From: PUMD01 sp964599275
Lineage (GTDB): Bacteria > Bacillota > Sulfobacillia > SLMV01
DNA length: 7,061 bases
Direction of reading: 5' to 3'
NCBI GenBank assembly: GCA_964599275.1
Contig: CAZRFK010000088.1
Location: 1 to 7,061 of the forward strand
The notes under the pieces were generated by a model. The model saw only the letters and a list, made by a program, of their open reading frames with translations. It made no database searches and was not told where the DNA came from. Both the position numbers and the translations under genes were made by a program. How positions within the stretch are numbered: position 1 is the first letter of the stretch; every line of letters starts with the position of its first letter. Shown here piece by piece: positions 1-5,836 of this stretch.

Positions 1-314
1 AGATACTGTTCTGATTGATTAAGGGACAAAGCCGCCATGCTGCTGCCGATGACCTGTGAAATAGGATTTGTTGGCCCGACTACCATATAGTAGGATGTTC
101 CAATAAAAGTTGCAACTATCGCAGCTGTCGAGAAGCTGTACAGTCCGTAGACTGGATTGAGCCCGGCAATCATTGCAAAAGCCATAACCGAAGGGAAGGT
201 CACAGCAGCTACTGACAGTCCGGCAAAAAAATCTGCTCTGGCTTTATCAGCATCATAGCCGGCTAACATCTGTCGAAAATTGCTGAGTGATAGCACCTGC
301 AGTAAGGCTTTCAT
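1..314 (-). CDS. SulP-family inorganic anion (sulfate) transporter, N-terminal part
   Basis: This is the first 104 codons of a membrane permease that runs off the left edge of the window. The translation begins MKALLQVLSLSNFRQMLAGY. A hydrophobic stretch follows that contains AGLNPVYGLYSFSTAAI and then GTSYYMVVGPTNPIS. The pattern of AGL-P-YGLY followed by a VGP-x-(N/S)-P turn is typical of the first transmembrane helices of SulP/SLC26 proteins, which carry sulfate, bicarbonate or other anions across the cytoplasmic membrane. The substrate cannot be told from this part, and the C-terminal STAS domain, if present, lies outside the window. The start at 314 is preferred because GGAGAGGAG lies just upstream. 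An in-frame ATG at 332 lies upstream of that site and is less likely. No close gene precedes it, so it probably has its own promoter; I see no clear -35/-10 pair. Confidence 0.88.
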   Translation of the reverse strand, partial: MKALLQVLSLSNFRQMLAGYDADKARADFFAGLSVAAVTFPSVMAFAMIAGLNPVYGLYSFSTAAIVATFIGTSYYMVVGPTNPISQVIGSSMAALSLNQSEQY

Positions 315-939
315 ATTCTCCTCTCCGTTCATAAAACAATCCTACTTCTACACTTCTACGCCTGCAAATATGTAAGCACCGGTTCGGTAGACTTTCAGGT
401 ATTAATCTAATTCCTTTGCGATAGACAACAACACAAAAGAATAATCAAATTGCATAGGCAGCACAACGTTTTCAATGTGCCCACAGCCGAAGACGGACGG
501 GTATCCTCGGCACGATCCATCTAACTCAACTCACTCAGCTGAATTTCAACTGATGATGTATCCACTCCCTCAAAAAAAGTTCCCTGACACTGAAAGCTAT
601 GGGTCTTGTACAATCAACCCACCTCAGCCCCTGACTGTTTTTAAATCTCTTGTTCTGCTAATGAAAAAACCTGTGATTTTTGTCTCTCAGGCCAATCTAA
701 CAATTCGAGAGGAACCCCTCAATTCCTTTTTTACATATTTCTCTCCAGTAGGACACATTTCACACTCAACACTTACACTTACACTTACAGTCTGCTACCT
801 AAAACCATACCACCTGAACAGGACAGCAACATGGTATCACACAAACAACCAATCATCAGCCAACTCAGAAAGATGATTTATGATCATCAGAAAGTAGGTA
901 GGGTTAGATTAAAGGTGAAGTAAGCACAGCTAGGTTTCT
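315..939. other. Gene-free spacer upstream of the SulP gene
   Basis: I find no convincing gene here. The only long open frame (475-876, plus strand) has a low-complexity composition rich in S, T, P and N and no recognisable domain. A 30-codon open frame at 831-923 has a modest AGGA upstream but no recognisable product. The stretch must hold the promoter of the divergent SulP gene, but no strong consensus promoter is visible. The direct repeat GTAGAAG in the SulP leader (minus strand, about 340-360) is the only local pattern there. Confidence 0.6.
771..788. repeat. Three tandem copies of ACTTAC
   Basis: The hexamer ACTTAC occurs three times without interruption. It is a short simple-sequence tract in apparently non-coding DNA, and no function is suggested. 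Confidence 0.85.
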
Positions 940-1383
940 ATGCTGGGGTTGAAATCCTCATCAAACAGCGCGTGGGAATTTCCCGTAGCATTATCTTATA
1001 GCGGGGAGTACGTTTGCCCACTATTCACAGCCCCTTCAAAAGCCCGCAGGATTTATTCGGGGGCCTTCACGACGCACGACGTTCCCCATACCATCTATGG
1101 CTCACTGGATCAATTGCTTATCGGATCGCCATTACTCAAGTCGAAGAGATTCTGCTGGTCCAGACTCCCGTTAATCTCCATTCCAGTAACTGCAATAGCC
1201 CCTTTGAATATCAAAACCCGGCACCATTGCGTAGAGGTATTCCGCCCTGGCTCCCCCTTCACCTCTCAGGCTCCTGGGTTCCACCTCACGATGGATACCC
1301 TGCCTTTTGCTGGCTTCAGGCACCAGTACGACAAAACAGTACCGATGACATTCTAACTCACTGATTTTATACTTACGACGCAC
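940..1383 (-). other. Possible decayed retroelement or group II intron leader
   Basis: No intact gene is present, but the minus strand is not random. It begins with GTGCG (1383-1379), which matches the 5' boundary consensus GUGYG of group II introns. Short coding-like pieces follow in different frames: VPEASKRQGIHREVEPRSL near 1320-1260, TGMEINGSLDQQNLFDLSNG ending at a stop at 1110, and NATGNSHALFDEDFNPSIET near 990-935. From memory, similar mosaics of broken frames occur in the structured RNA leader upstream of group II intron reverse transcriptases. No reverse transcriptase coding sequence and no domain V hairpin were found, so at most this is a truncated 5' fragment. The identification is weak; it could equally be some other decayed mobile sequence. 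Confidence 0.25.
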
Positions 1384-1884
1384 AAAATAAAAAACCCACA
1401 TCATTTCTGCGACATGGAGATATTGTTACTTTTGATCTGGCAATTTGAATGGGAACTTAGAACCACCTCTTCAAAATGAAATTGAATGTTTTAGTGTTAC
1501 CCTGAGTATATTGTCGTAAGGGTGATTTCTGTATGTATGCGATTCCGACTTTCAGTCCACTGATTTATCTATTGCTTATCAAGGAAACCAACTTTCTCGT
1601 CACTGGCCTGACTATTTGCAGCGGAGGTCGTAGAGCTGTCGATTTCCGCTCTAGTGAACCTGCACGCCAACCGAGGATTTTGAAATCAACAAACGCAGCG
1701 ATGAACAGGTTTGTGTTCTCAGTTAATGTAATCCCGGGTAGCTCAGCGAGACCCCAAGGGAGGGTATTGTAATAAGGTGTTTGCCACGGTTTCCTTCAAC
1801 GTCAGAACATCATGAACGATACCCGGATCCGGTCAACAAAACCATTTACTGCAGCCGCCATCAGCACTGAAAAGGAAAGGTGGT
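1384..1884. other. Intergenic stretch without a recognisable gene
   Basis: Neither strand holds a convincing gene. The plus-strand open frame at 1533-1772 has no recognisable domain and no ribosome binding site of note. A short minus-strand frame near 1580-1690 (NPRLACRFTRAEIDSSTTSA) looks faintly coding-like but is too short and isolated to call. Nothing resembling a tRNA, riboswitch or transposon end was identified. Confidence 0.5.
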
Positions 1885-1941
1885 GATGGGGAAGAACCTA
1901 AGCTGCCGTAGGAAGCCGGCAGCCTGAGGCATCTTCCCATC
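1885..1941 (-). terminator. Nested hairpin downstream of the lipoprotein gene, probable terminator
   Basis: The outer arms GATGGGGAAGA (1885-1895) and TCTTCCCATC (1932-1941) are complementary with one bulged G. The inner arms GCTGCCG (1902-1908) and CGGCAGC (1917-1923) are perfect, with an 8-base loop. It starts 25 bases after the stop codon of the minus-strand lipoprotein gene. Read in that direction it is followed by a pyrimidine-rich run containing CCTTTCCTTTT rather than a pure T tract. It could be a factor-independent terminator, an mRNA 3' stabiliser or a dispersed palindromic repeat. Confidence 0.5.
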
Positions 1942-1966
1942 AGTACTGCTTTCAGTCAGTTATCGT

Positions 1967-2812
1967 TCAGCGGGGAATCACTTCCTCAACTTCTATAGAC
2001 ACACCCCATTGCTGGCCTTCGCCGCCTTCCTTGGCGTCCCAATACACAAGCATCTGAAAATCACCAAAGTCACCTATCCCCCACTCCGCCTTAATTTCGT
2101 CGTCCTCATCAACCAAAGGGGGACCAATTTCAACTTGCACGCGGGTTACTTCGGCCTGCATCTGACCGATAGTCTCGTCGGTAGTCCCTAGTACCGTCCA
2201 TTCCAATCCGAATTCGTCGTCGGTGAACATATCCTGGGGGTTCAGCTGGTCTACTATCGTAAACGGCCAGAAAGCCCCCTGAATTGTTCCAACTAACTGC
2301 CCGGCGGCGATTTCGGAGGGAACTCTATCACCGTTTACTTCCGCCTGCACTACTTCTTCATCTTCTCCCAACCATAAAATTAGGTCATCATCGTCAACAC
2401 CAATAAAAACCTTGGTAGTATCCTCGCCATCTATCTCTTCAGTACCTCGATATTCGTAAATGGCAGTTTGACGGGCTGCGTCTCCTTCATCGCGGACATC
2501 TTTCCAGCTCCACTCCAGCCGCTCAAACATCGCAATGAACTCATTCAACTCTGTCGGGTTTCGCCAGTCATCAACCGCTATCTCTGGCTCCTCTTGTCCT
2601 TCCTGATCTGTTTTTTCTTCCTCATCTTCCTCTTGTTCCAAAACCTGGTCGATTACATCGCCGTTATCGAGGTGCTCTTCAGCAAGACCCCTTACCAGAT
2701 TCAGCAATCTTGGAACAAGGTTACGGACAAGGCCGCAGCCGCTCATAAACACCATCATGCCAACCAGCATCAGCGATAATATTGCAACCTGCAGACCTCT
2801 TTTAAAGCGCAT
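1967..2812 (-). CDS. Acidic lipoprotein of unknown function
   Basis: This 281-residue protein is probably secreted and anchored to the outer face of the membrane. The N-terminus has basic residues (MRFKRG) and a hydrophobic core, followed by a lipobox ending MSGC, with Cys26 as the likely lipidated residue. An amphipathic region follows, then a very acidic linker at about residues 47-75 that is rich in E, D and Q. The remainder (about 80-281) is a soluble domain with alternating strands, for example YRGTEEIDGEDTTKVFIGV and LILWLGEDEEVVQAEV. That pattern resembles the beta-sheet lipoproteins that bind hydrophobic ligands, but no family can be named. The ATG at 2812 is preceded by AGGAAGGAG at good spacing. 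The DUF4870 gene lies 65 bases upstream on the same strand, so the two may share a transcript that ends at the hairpin at 1885-1941. The high acidity would suit a surface protein of a halophile or alkaliphile, but that is only a hint. Confidence 0.82.
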   Translation of the reverse strand: MRFKRGLQVAILSLMLVGMMVFMSGCGLVRNLVPRLLNLVRGLAEEHLDNGDVIDQVLEQEEDEEEKTDQEGQEEPEIAVDDWRNPTELNEFIAMFERLEWSWKDVRDEGDAARQTAIYEYRGTEEIDGEDTTKVFIGVDDDDLILWLGEDEEVVQAEVNGDRVPSEIAAGQLVGTIQGAFWPFTIVDQLNPQDMFTDDEFGLEWTVLGTTDETIGQMQAEVTRVQVEIGPPLVDEDDEIKAEWGIGDFGDFQMLVYWDAKEGGEGQQWGVSIEVEEVIPR

Positions 2813-2877
2813 ATGAAACTCCTTCCTGTATTCTGTAAGTGAGTCGACCTGAGTTAATCACCTATCCCTGCAGATGA

Positions 2878-3264
2878 TTACCCTAGCTGTTCCTCTGCAA
2901 AATCTCCGACTACAGGCAGCTTGTGCCTTTCGCCGTTGTATGCTTTGTACATGAGAAATATCACAAGAACGATCTGGGCAGGCCACAGGAGAATCGATAT
3001 GATCCAGCCCAGAATGGGAATCACTCCAAGTACCATTGATAGGATAAAGAGTGCTCCGAATACCACTGTTGACTGCATCGCATGAAACCTGACAAATTCA
3101 TTTTCCTTCTCCAGCAGCAAAAAAACCAGCCCGGAAAGCCACCCGAGAATATAGCACAGTAAGCCCTCCAGATTCTCGGCTATGCCCAGTGCGGTTTCCT
3201 GCTTCTCACCAGATTGCTGCTCCCGGTATCCACTTCCTCTCTCAATCTTCTGAATCAGTGCAAT
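2878..3264 (-). CDS. DUF4870 (Tic20-like) small membrane protein, start codon unclear
   Basis: This small integral membrane protein has the DUF4870 pattern. A first helix contains GLLCYILGWLSGLVFLLLEK, followed by ENEFVRFHAMQS. Two further hydrophobic helices follow (TVVFGALFILSMVLGVIP and ILGWIISILLWPAQIVLVIF), and the protein ends with KAYNGERHKLPVVGDFAEEQLG. The FVRFHAMQS motif and the P-V-(V/I)-G-D/E ending are hallmarks of the family; its biochemical role is unknown. The open frame runs from ATT at 3264, just after an in-frame TGA, to the stop at 2878 (128 codons), yet it contains no ATG or GTG. The first usual start is TTG at 3120, which has no ribosome binding site and would remove the first conserved helix. 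Translation must use a non-standard codon such as ATT or CTG, or a start has been lost by mutation. It lies directly upstream of the lipoprotein gene, in the same orientation. Confidence 0.78.
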   Translation of the reverse strand: MALIQKIERGSGYREQQSGEKQETALGIAENLEGLLCYILGWLSGLVFLLLEKENEFVRFHAMQSTVVFGALFILSMVLGVIPILGWIISILLWPAQIVLVIFLMYKAYNGERHKLPVVGDFAEEQLG

Positions 3265-3365
3265 TCACTTAGTGATCCTAGCTCGCTATAACATTGGTGA
3301 AAGACAAATGCTGAATGACAGAATAGGTTTACGTCCAGACCCCACGCCAGCTGCTCCGAAGACCG

Positions 3366-3479
3366 TTATGGATGGTACGAATTTAAAGATGTGACGCAGA
3401 AACGATAGCCCCTTAACGAACAGAATACAGAATCGGCTGGTGTCACCCAATAATAATGGCTGGCGGCGATGCCTCGCAT
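3366..3479 (-). pseudogene. Possible C-terminal stub of a formylglycine-generating-enzyme-like domain
   Basis: A 37-codon frame contains AASHYYWVTPADSVF and then LRGYRFC, with a stop ten codons after this last motif. In the SUMF1/FGE-sulfatase family the extreme C-terminus has the pattern RSAxR...xTPxxR....GFR followed by a short tail, and this fragment fits in order and spacing. The usual RGGSW motif upstream is absent, because a stop codon lies a few codons before the ATG. There is no ribosome binding site. If the reading is right, it is the last piece of a destroyed gene. The match is short and could be chance. Confidence 0.33.
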
Positions 3480-3997
3480 AGTTGATGGAATATGCCGTTA
3501 AATAGGGAAATGACTGTTGTCCGTTACAAGATTCTACTACCTTAATTTTCTATCACATTAAATGTTTCGATGGATGTTGTCGGGAATCCTCCCATAAAAA
3601 TTTTCTAAGATTATCTGCACCCCGCATGATTATCATATGCGAGCACTTAAGGGCTGTGGTAGAAGTCAGCTGCGTATTATTATTTAAACTACTCTCTAAT
3701 AATATCGACATCCCAGAGTATTCTTTTAAACAAAACCCCTCATCCTTAGGGCAACAAATTCCAGTCACCCTCCCAAAACAGCTTTCCCGCCTAATAATAC
3801 CTTCCTTACATATTTTGTTCGTTTACCCTGGGATGATATTACATACCTTGAAATATTGCGCAAAACAGGCGGATCCAGTTTATGTTATCAAATCTCTATT
3901 TATCTCTTGAATCCCAGAGCTGCGTCCCCCTTCACCAGTGTTATCAGTGTCTGGATCCGATCCATCCAGATCTTAAAGAATAAATCATTTAATATAT
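3480..3997. other. AT-rich stretch with no recognisable gene
   Basis: Both strands were read. The plus-strand frame at 3626-3910 and the minus-strand frame at 3553-3768 overlap each other and neither has a domain, a ribosome binding site or a convincing composition. Two GGATCC hexamers occur here, at 3871 and 3953. No hairpin, repeat or RNA gene was found. Confidence 0.55.
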
Positions 3998-4135
3998 TCA
4001 ACTTTTTTTAATTATCTCCACAAATTTATCTACCAGTTTCGGATCAAATTGAGTACCAGCAAACCTTTTCAACTCGACAATAGCTTCTTTTTTACTCATA
4101 GGTTCTTTATAGGGTCTACCATTAGTCATCACATC
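3998..4135 (-). pseudogene. Orphan C-terminus of an HD-GYP domain phosphodiesterase
   Basis: The reading frame DVMTNGRPYKEPMSKKEAIV, followed by ELKRFAGTQFDPKLVDKFVE and a stop, is the last 45 codons of an HD-GYP domain. In this family the sequence D-x-(M/V)-T-x-x-R-P-Y, a Ser-Lys-x-Glu-Ala segment and then GTQFDP mark the end of the catalytic domain, which hydrolyses cyclic di-GMP or related nucleotides. The catalytic HD and GYP motifs lie upstream in the family and are absent here. Homology stops abruptly at the GGATCC at 4136, where the adjoining sequence leads into an IS3-family remnant. The gene was therefore probably cut by the insertion or by a later deletion. The frame stays open a little further upstream, but those codons do not resemble the family. 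Confidence 0.8.
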
Positions 4136-4180
4136 GGATCCAGGCCCCTGTTTTTGAACCAGTTATCGGGCTAATTTACG

Positions 4181-4583
4181 CTATGGTGCAGCGGCATTCT
4201 CTCCCTCAAAATGGTGTTCCAGATACGACCTCGGCGACTGATAATCAATTGACGAGTGACGTCTCTGACAGTTGTAGTACTGCATGCGCTTGTTGACTAT
4301 CGATTTAAGTTCCTCCAGTGTCTCCGCCTCTGTGATCAGTGACCCAATGTCACTTTTTATTCTTCCCCACATGGATTCAATCCATGAGTTGCCCTTGGCT
4401 CCCAGTTCGGAATAAGAAACTCTCACCTTGGAGTCAATTAGCAATGTCCTGAGCCAGTCATAACTGGTGTAGACCGCATCCTGGTCCTGATCGTTTGTCC
4501 CCCAGCATCTCAAGTGACTCACGGGTCTGCTGCCAGGTTCCCTTGGATAACACGAGCGCCTCACAGCACTGGTTCAGGCCGTA
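4181..4583 (-). pseudogene. IS3-family transposase orfB remnant: internally deleted, C-terminal part of integrase core
   Basis: The C-terminal part reads DQDAVYTSYDWL, then VRVSYSELGAKGNSWIESMW and RMQYYNCQRRHSSIDYQSP, which is the end of an IS3 integrase core. The Glu in WIES is the last of the DDE triad. The first Asp of the triad, and almost everything between the N-terminal helices and DQD, are missing. In a different frame (4583-4533) the minus strand reads YGLNQCCEALVLSKGTW, the N-terminal signature of orfB that precedes the catalytic core. The gene thus has a frame change and a deletion of roughly 150 codons. A GTG at 4564 opens the C-terminal frame but is unlikely to be a real start. 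The product could not catalyse transposition. Confidence 0.82.
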
Positions 4584-4681
4584 CGCTCCAAGTGGTTGAA
4601 AGTCTGGACGAAATCAACGATATCCTTCAGAGGCGGTCTACGGTGCTCCTTTACCAACTCGACCTTTTCGTCAATGGTCAA
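4574..4681 (-). pseudogene. N-terminal stub of IS3 orfB
   Basis: Starting at TTG 4681 the frame reads LTIDEKVELVKEHR and ends at a TGA at 4574. The TIDEKVELV start is typical of orfB in this IS subgroup. The TTG overlaps the orfA stop codon, as expected for the -1 frameshift arrangement of IS3 elements. The continuation of orfB (YGLNQCC...) lies in another frame starting near 4583, so a small insertion or deletion separates the two. Confidence 0.65.
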
Positions 4682-4851
4682 CGCTGGGCCAAGACATTTT
4701 TTAACAGGGCAATCTCCACCTCTTTTTTGCCCAATATGCGTTCCAGTTCAGCAACCTGCTTCTCATACTGCTTGACCTCTTCCTTGCCACCTAAAATCTC
4801 GGCCCCGTTTTCTTCAAAATGCTTCTTCCAGCTGCAGATAAGCGTGGGATA
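4678..4851 (-). pseudogene. IS3-family transposase orfA, C-terminal remnant
   Basis: The open frame contains SWKKHFEENGAEILGGKEE followed by KQYEKQVAELERILGKKEVE and IALLKNVLAQR, then a stop. This is the end of the orfA helix-turn-helix (the W-K-K-x-F-E segment) plus the leucine-zipper coiled coil through which IS3 OrfA and OrfAB multimerise. The N-terminal helix-turn-helix is lost: an in-frame TAA lies at 4854-4852, and the sequence between it and the presumed IS end at about 4915 is too short for the missing 35-40 residues. Confidence 0.8.
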
Positions 4852-4988
4852 TTATCAGACACCTTTGGGACCTTCGGACACCACAAACAGTCTGTCTGAA
4901 AAATGGTTTTAGGGCAGTTTTTCACGCTTTTTTGGATACCCTTACTACACCTACACCCTCAAAAGATGCTGAAGTTCCTTCACCATGA

Positions 4989-5165
4989 CATACACCTGAC
5001 ACTCCACAACAAAAGGGGCTTGATCTGCCCAAACAGAACGAGGTCCACCCGATATTGGTTACCGATAAGGCTCGCCTGTGGGACACCGACATGTTGGAAG
5101 AAACCCGCTACCTTACCAACCTCGTTGATGTCGCCTCACCGCAGGATCTAATTGTCTGTGGATGA
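4989..5165 (+). pseudogene. Unidentified plus-strand coding remnant
   Basis: After an in-frame TGA (4986-4988) the frame reads HTPDTPQQKGLDLPKQ, then EVHPILVTDKARLWDTDMLE and ETRYLTNLVDVASPQDLIVC, then a stop at 5163. The composition is that of a real protein, and the same frame upstream of the TGA is also protein-like (FLDTLTTPTPSKDAEVPSP), rich in Pro and Thr like a linker. I do not recognise the family. There is no start codon with a ribosome binding site. It is the only clearly coding-like piece on the plus strand and it abuts the IS3 remnant, so it may be a fragment of a gene disrupted there. Confidence 0.45.
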
Positions 5166-5180
5166 ATGGAACTAAAGTAT

Positions 5181-5273
5181 AGATTGAAGCTCCTAAATCC
5201 CTTTGTCCCACTTTTCTCTATAGCGGGACATATTCAGTCAAATCAGCTAACACAGAATATGGTGCTTCAATCT
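5181..5273. repeat. Nested inverted repeats
   Basis: AGATTGAAGC at 5181-5190 is perfectly inverted as GCTTCAATCT at 5264-5273. Inside them TGTCCC (5204-5209) is inverted as GGGACA (5225-5230) across a 15-base loop. The right half overlaps the coding-like minus-strand piece at 5218-5334, so at least part of the symmetry may be incidental or come from a local inverted duplication. The order of arms would allow a branched RNA or cruciform. Confidence 0.5.
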
Positions 5274-5342
5274 CCCCTTTGCTATTATTTAAGAGAAGAC
5301 CCTGCCTAACATCATCATGGGAGCAACTTTGAGATCAATCAT
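5218..5342 (-). pseudogene. Short decayed coding remnant with a frame change
   Basis: An ATG at 5342 with a weak GAGGGTG upstream opens MIDLKVAPMMMLGRVFS, which ends after 17 codons. In the next frame (5334-5218) the strand reads DDVRQGLLLNNSKGEIEAP, then YSVLADLTEYVPL and a stop. Together they look like one short N-terminal piece of a protein with a single-base frame change near 5310. I do not recognise the family. It lies about 65 bases beyond the stop of the preceding minus-strand remnant, as a further gene of a former operon would. Confidence 0.4.
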
Positions 5343-5405
5343 ATCACCCTCTGTTACCCTGCGATAAACCTGAATCCAATTATTCGGCCGTCTTCGTATC
5401 GCTTT

Positions 5406-5615
5406 TTATGCCGCATGAATCTCAGAAAAATCCCATTCAACAACCGTCCGCGAATAAAAGCGAGACTGCAGGTTCTCCGGAGTGAGATTGTACTTGTGGA
5501 TCCGGTCTACCAATGCACATTTTGTGTGACTGCTTGGAACAGCGTCCCTTGCTACGGGTACAGACCGGAACCCTCCGCTGGCTTTCGGGTTATGGCCTCG
5601 ATAATGCGAATAGGG
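5406..5615 (-). pseudogene. Coding remnant, possible isochorismatase-like C-terminus
   Basis: The open frame includes GFRSVPVARDAVPSS and ALVDRIHKYNLTPENLQS and then a run to VVEWDFSEIHAA and a stop. The order GFR..V...AV...H...L.D...KY recalls the end of isochorismatase-family hydrolases, in which a strand, a conserved Ala-Val and a helix ending in KY close the fold. The tail after KY is longer than usual there, so the assignment is weak. It overlaps the piece at 5552-5809 in another frame. The two may be one gene split by a frameshift near 5560-5610, or two fused fragments. Confidence 0.4.
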
Positions 5616-5809
5616 TCAATCGCCGTCTGTAGTATCCCTGCTCCCGGAAGGTGACTCCCCGGGGCTGGTAAACGAGCGTAACCTCCCAAAGCGGCTCCCT
5701 TATCCCGTTTTCTAGTTATGCTAGCTTTGCCTGTAACAAACTTATCCAACATTCGCTTTCCATGGGCCGAAGCCTCCCACAGGGCTTTTACCGTTTCCTC
5801 TCCGTGCAT
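5552..5809 (-). pseudogene. Open frame downstream of the DUF6282 gene, probably a gene fragment
   Basis: The 85-codon frame begins MHGEETVKALWEASAHGKRM and continues LDKFVTGKASITRKRDKGAA before a Gly/Pro-rich stretch, AIDPIRIIEAITRKPAEG and a stop. It is in the same frame as the DUF6282 gene and starts 27 bases after that stop, without a good ribosome binding site before the ATG. The first 40 residues look like genuine helical protein; the Gly/Pro-rich middle does not. No family is recognised. It may be a small gene in its own right or a frameshifted fragment continuing into the piece at 5406-5615. Confidence 0.45.
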
Positions 5810-5836
5810 CAGGTCTGAAGAATCCGCTCGAGATTT

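Larger units (their letters stand above)
4140..4920 (-). mobile_element. Decayed IS3-family insertion sequence
   Basis: The stretch holds the remains of both transposase frames in the usual orfA-orfB order on the minus strand, about 0.75 kb where intact relatives are about 1.2-1.5 kb. The boundaries are approximate. The left end for orfA is probably near 4915, where the minus strand reads AACTGCCCTAAAACC. The other end is near 4141-4165, where the plus strand reads CAGGCCCCTGTTTTTGAACC. These two ends share only a loose C-rich plus T/A-rich inverted match, so the terminal repeats are uncertain. No target-site duplication could be recognised. Confidence 0.7.

Noticed and set aside
475..876. 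Plus-strand open frame of 133 codons
   Set aside because: Low-complexity composition, no ribosome binding site, no recognisable domain; it is simply a stop-poor stretch of pyrimidine-rich sequence.
831..923. 30-codon plus-strand frame starting MVSHKQPIISQLRK with AGGA upstream
   Set aside because: Too short, isolated and unrecognised; a chance start after AGGA is as likely.
1014..1364. Overlapping plus-strand frames of 116 and 138 codons
   Set aside because: They overlap each other and lie antisense to coding-like minus-strand pieces; their Pro/His/Ser-rich composition is typical of antisense shadows.
1735..1770. GGGTAGCTCAGCGAGACCCC resembling a tRNA D-arm
   Set aside because: No acceptor stem, anticodon arm or T-arm can be built around it.
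2468..2779. Plus-strand hydrophobic frame of 103 codons
   Set aside because: It is antisense to the lipoprotein gene; its hydrophobicity is the mirror of Glu/Asp/Lys codons.
3626..3910. Plus-strand frame of 94 codons in AT-rich DNA
   Set aside because: No ribosome binding site or domain, and an overlapping open frame exists on the other strand.
1825..5503. Five GGATCC hexamers (1825, 3871, 3953, 4136, 5498), three within 270 bases
   Set aside because: More than the one or two expected by chance, and one lies at the HD-GYP breakpoint, but the flanks do not match, so no repeat or cloning artefact can be claimed.
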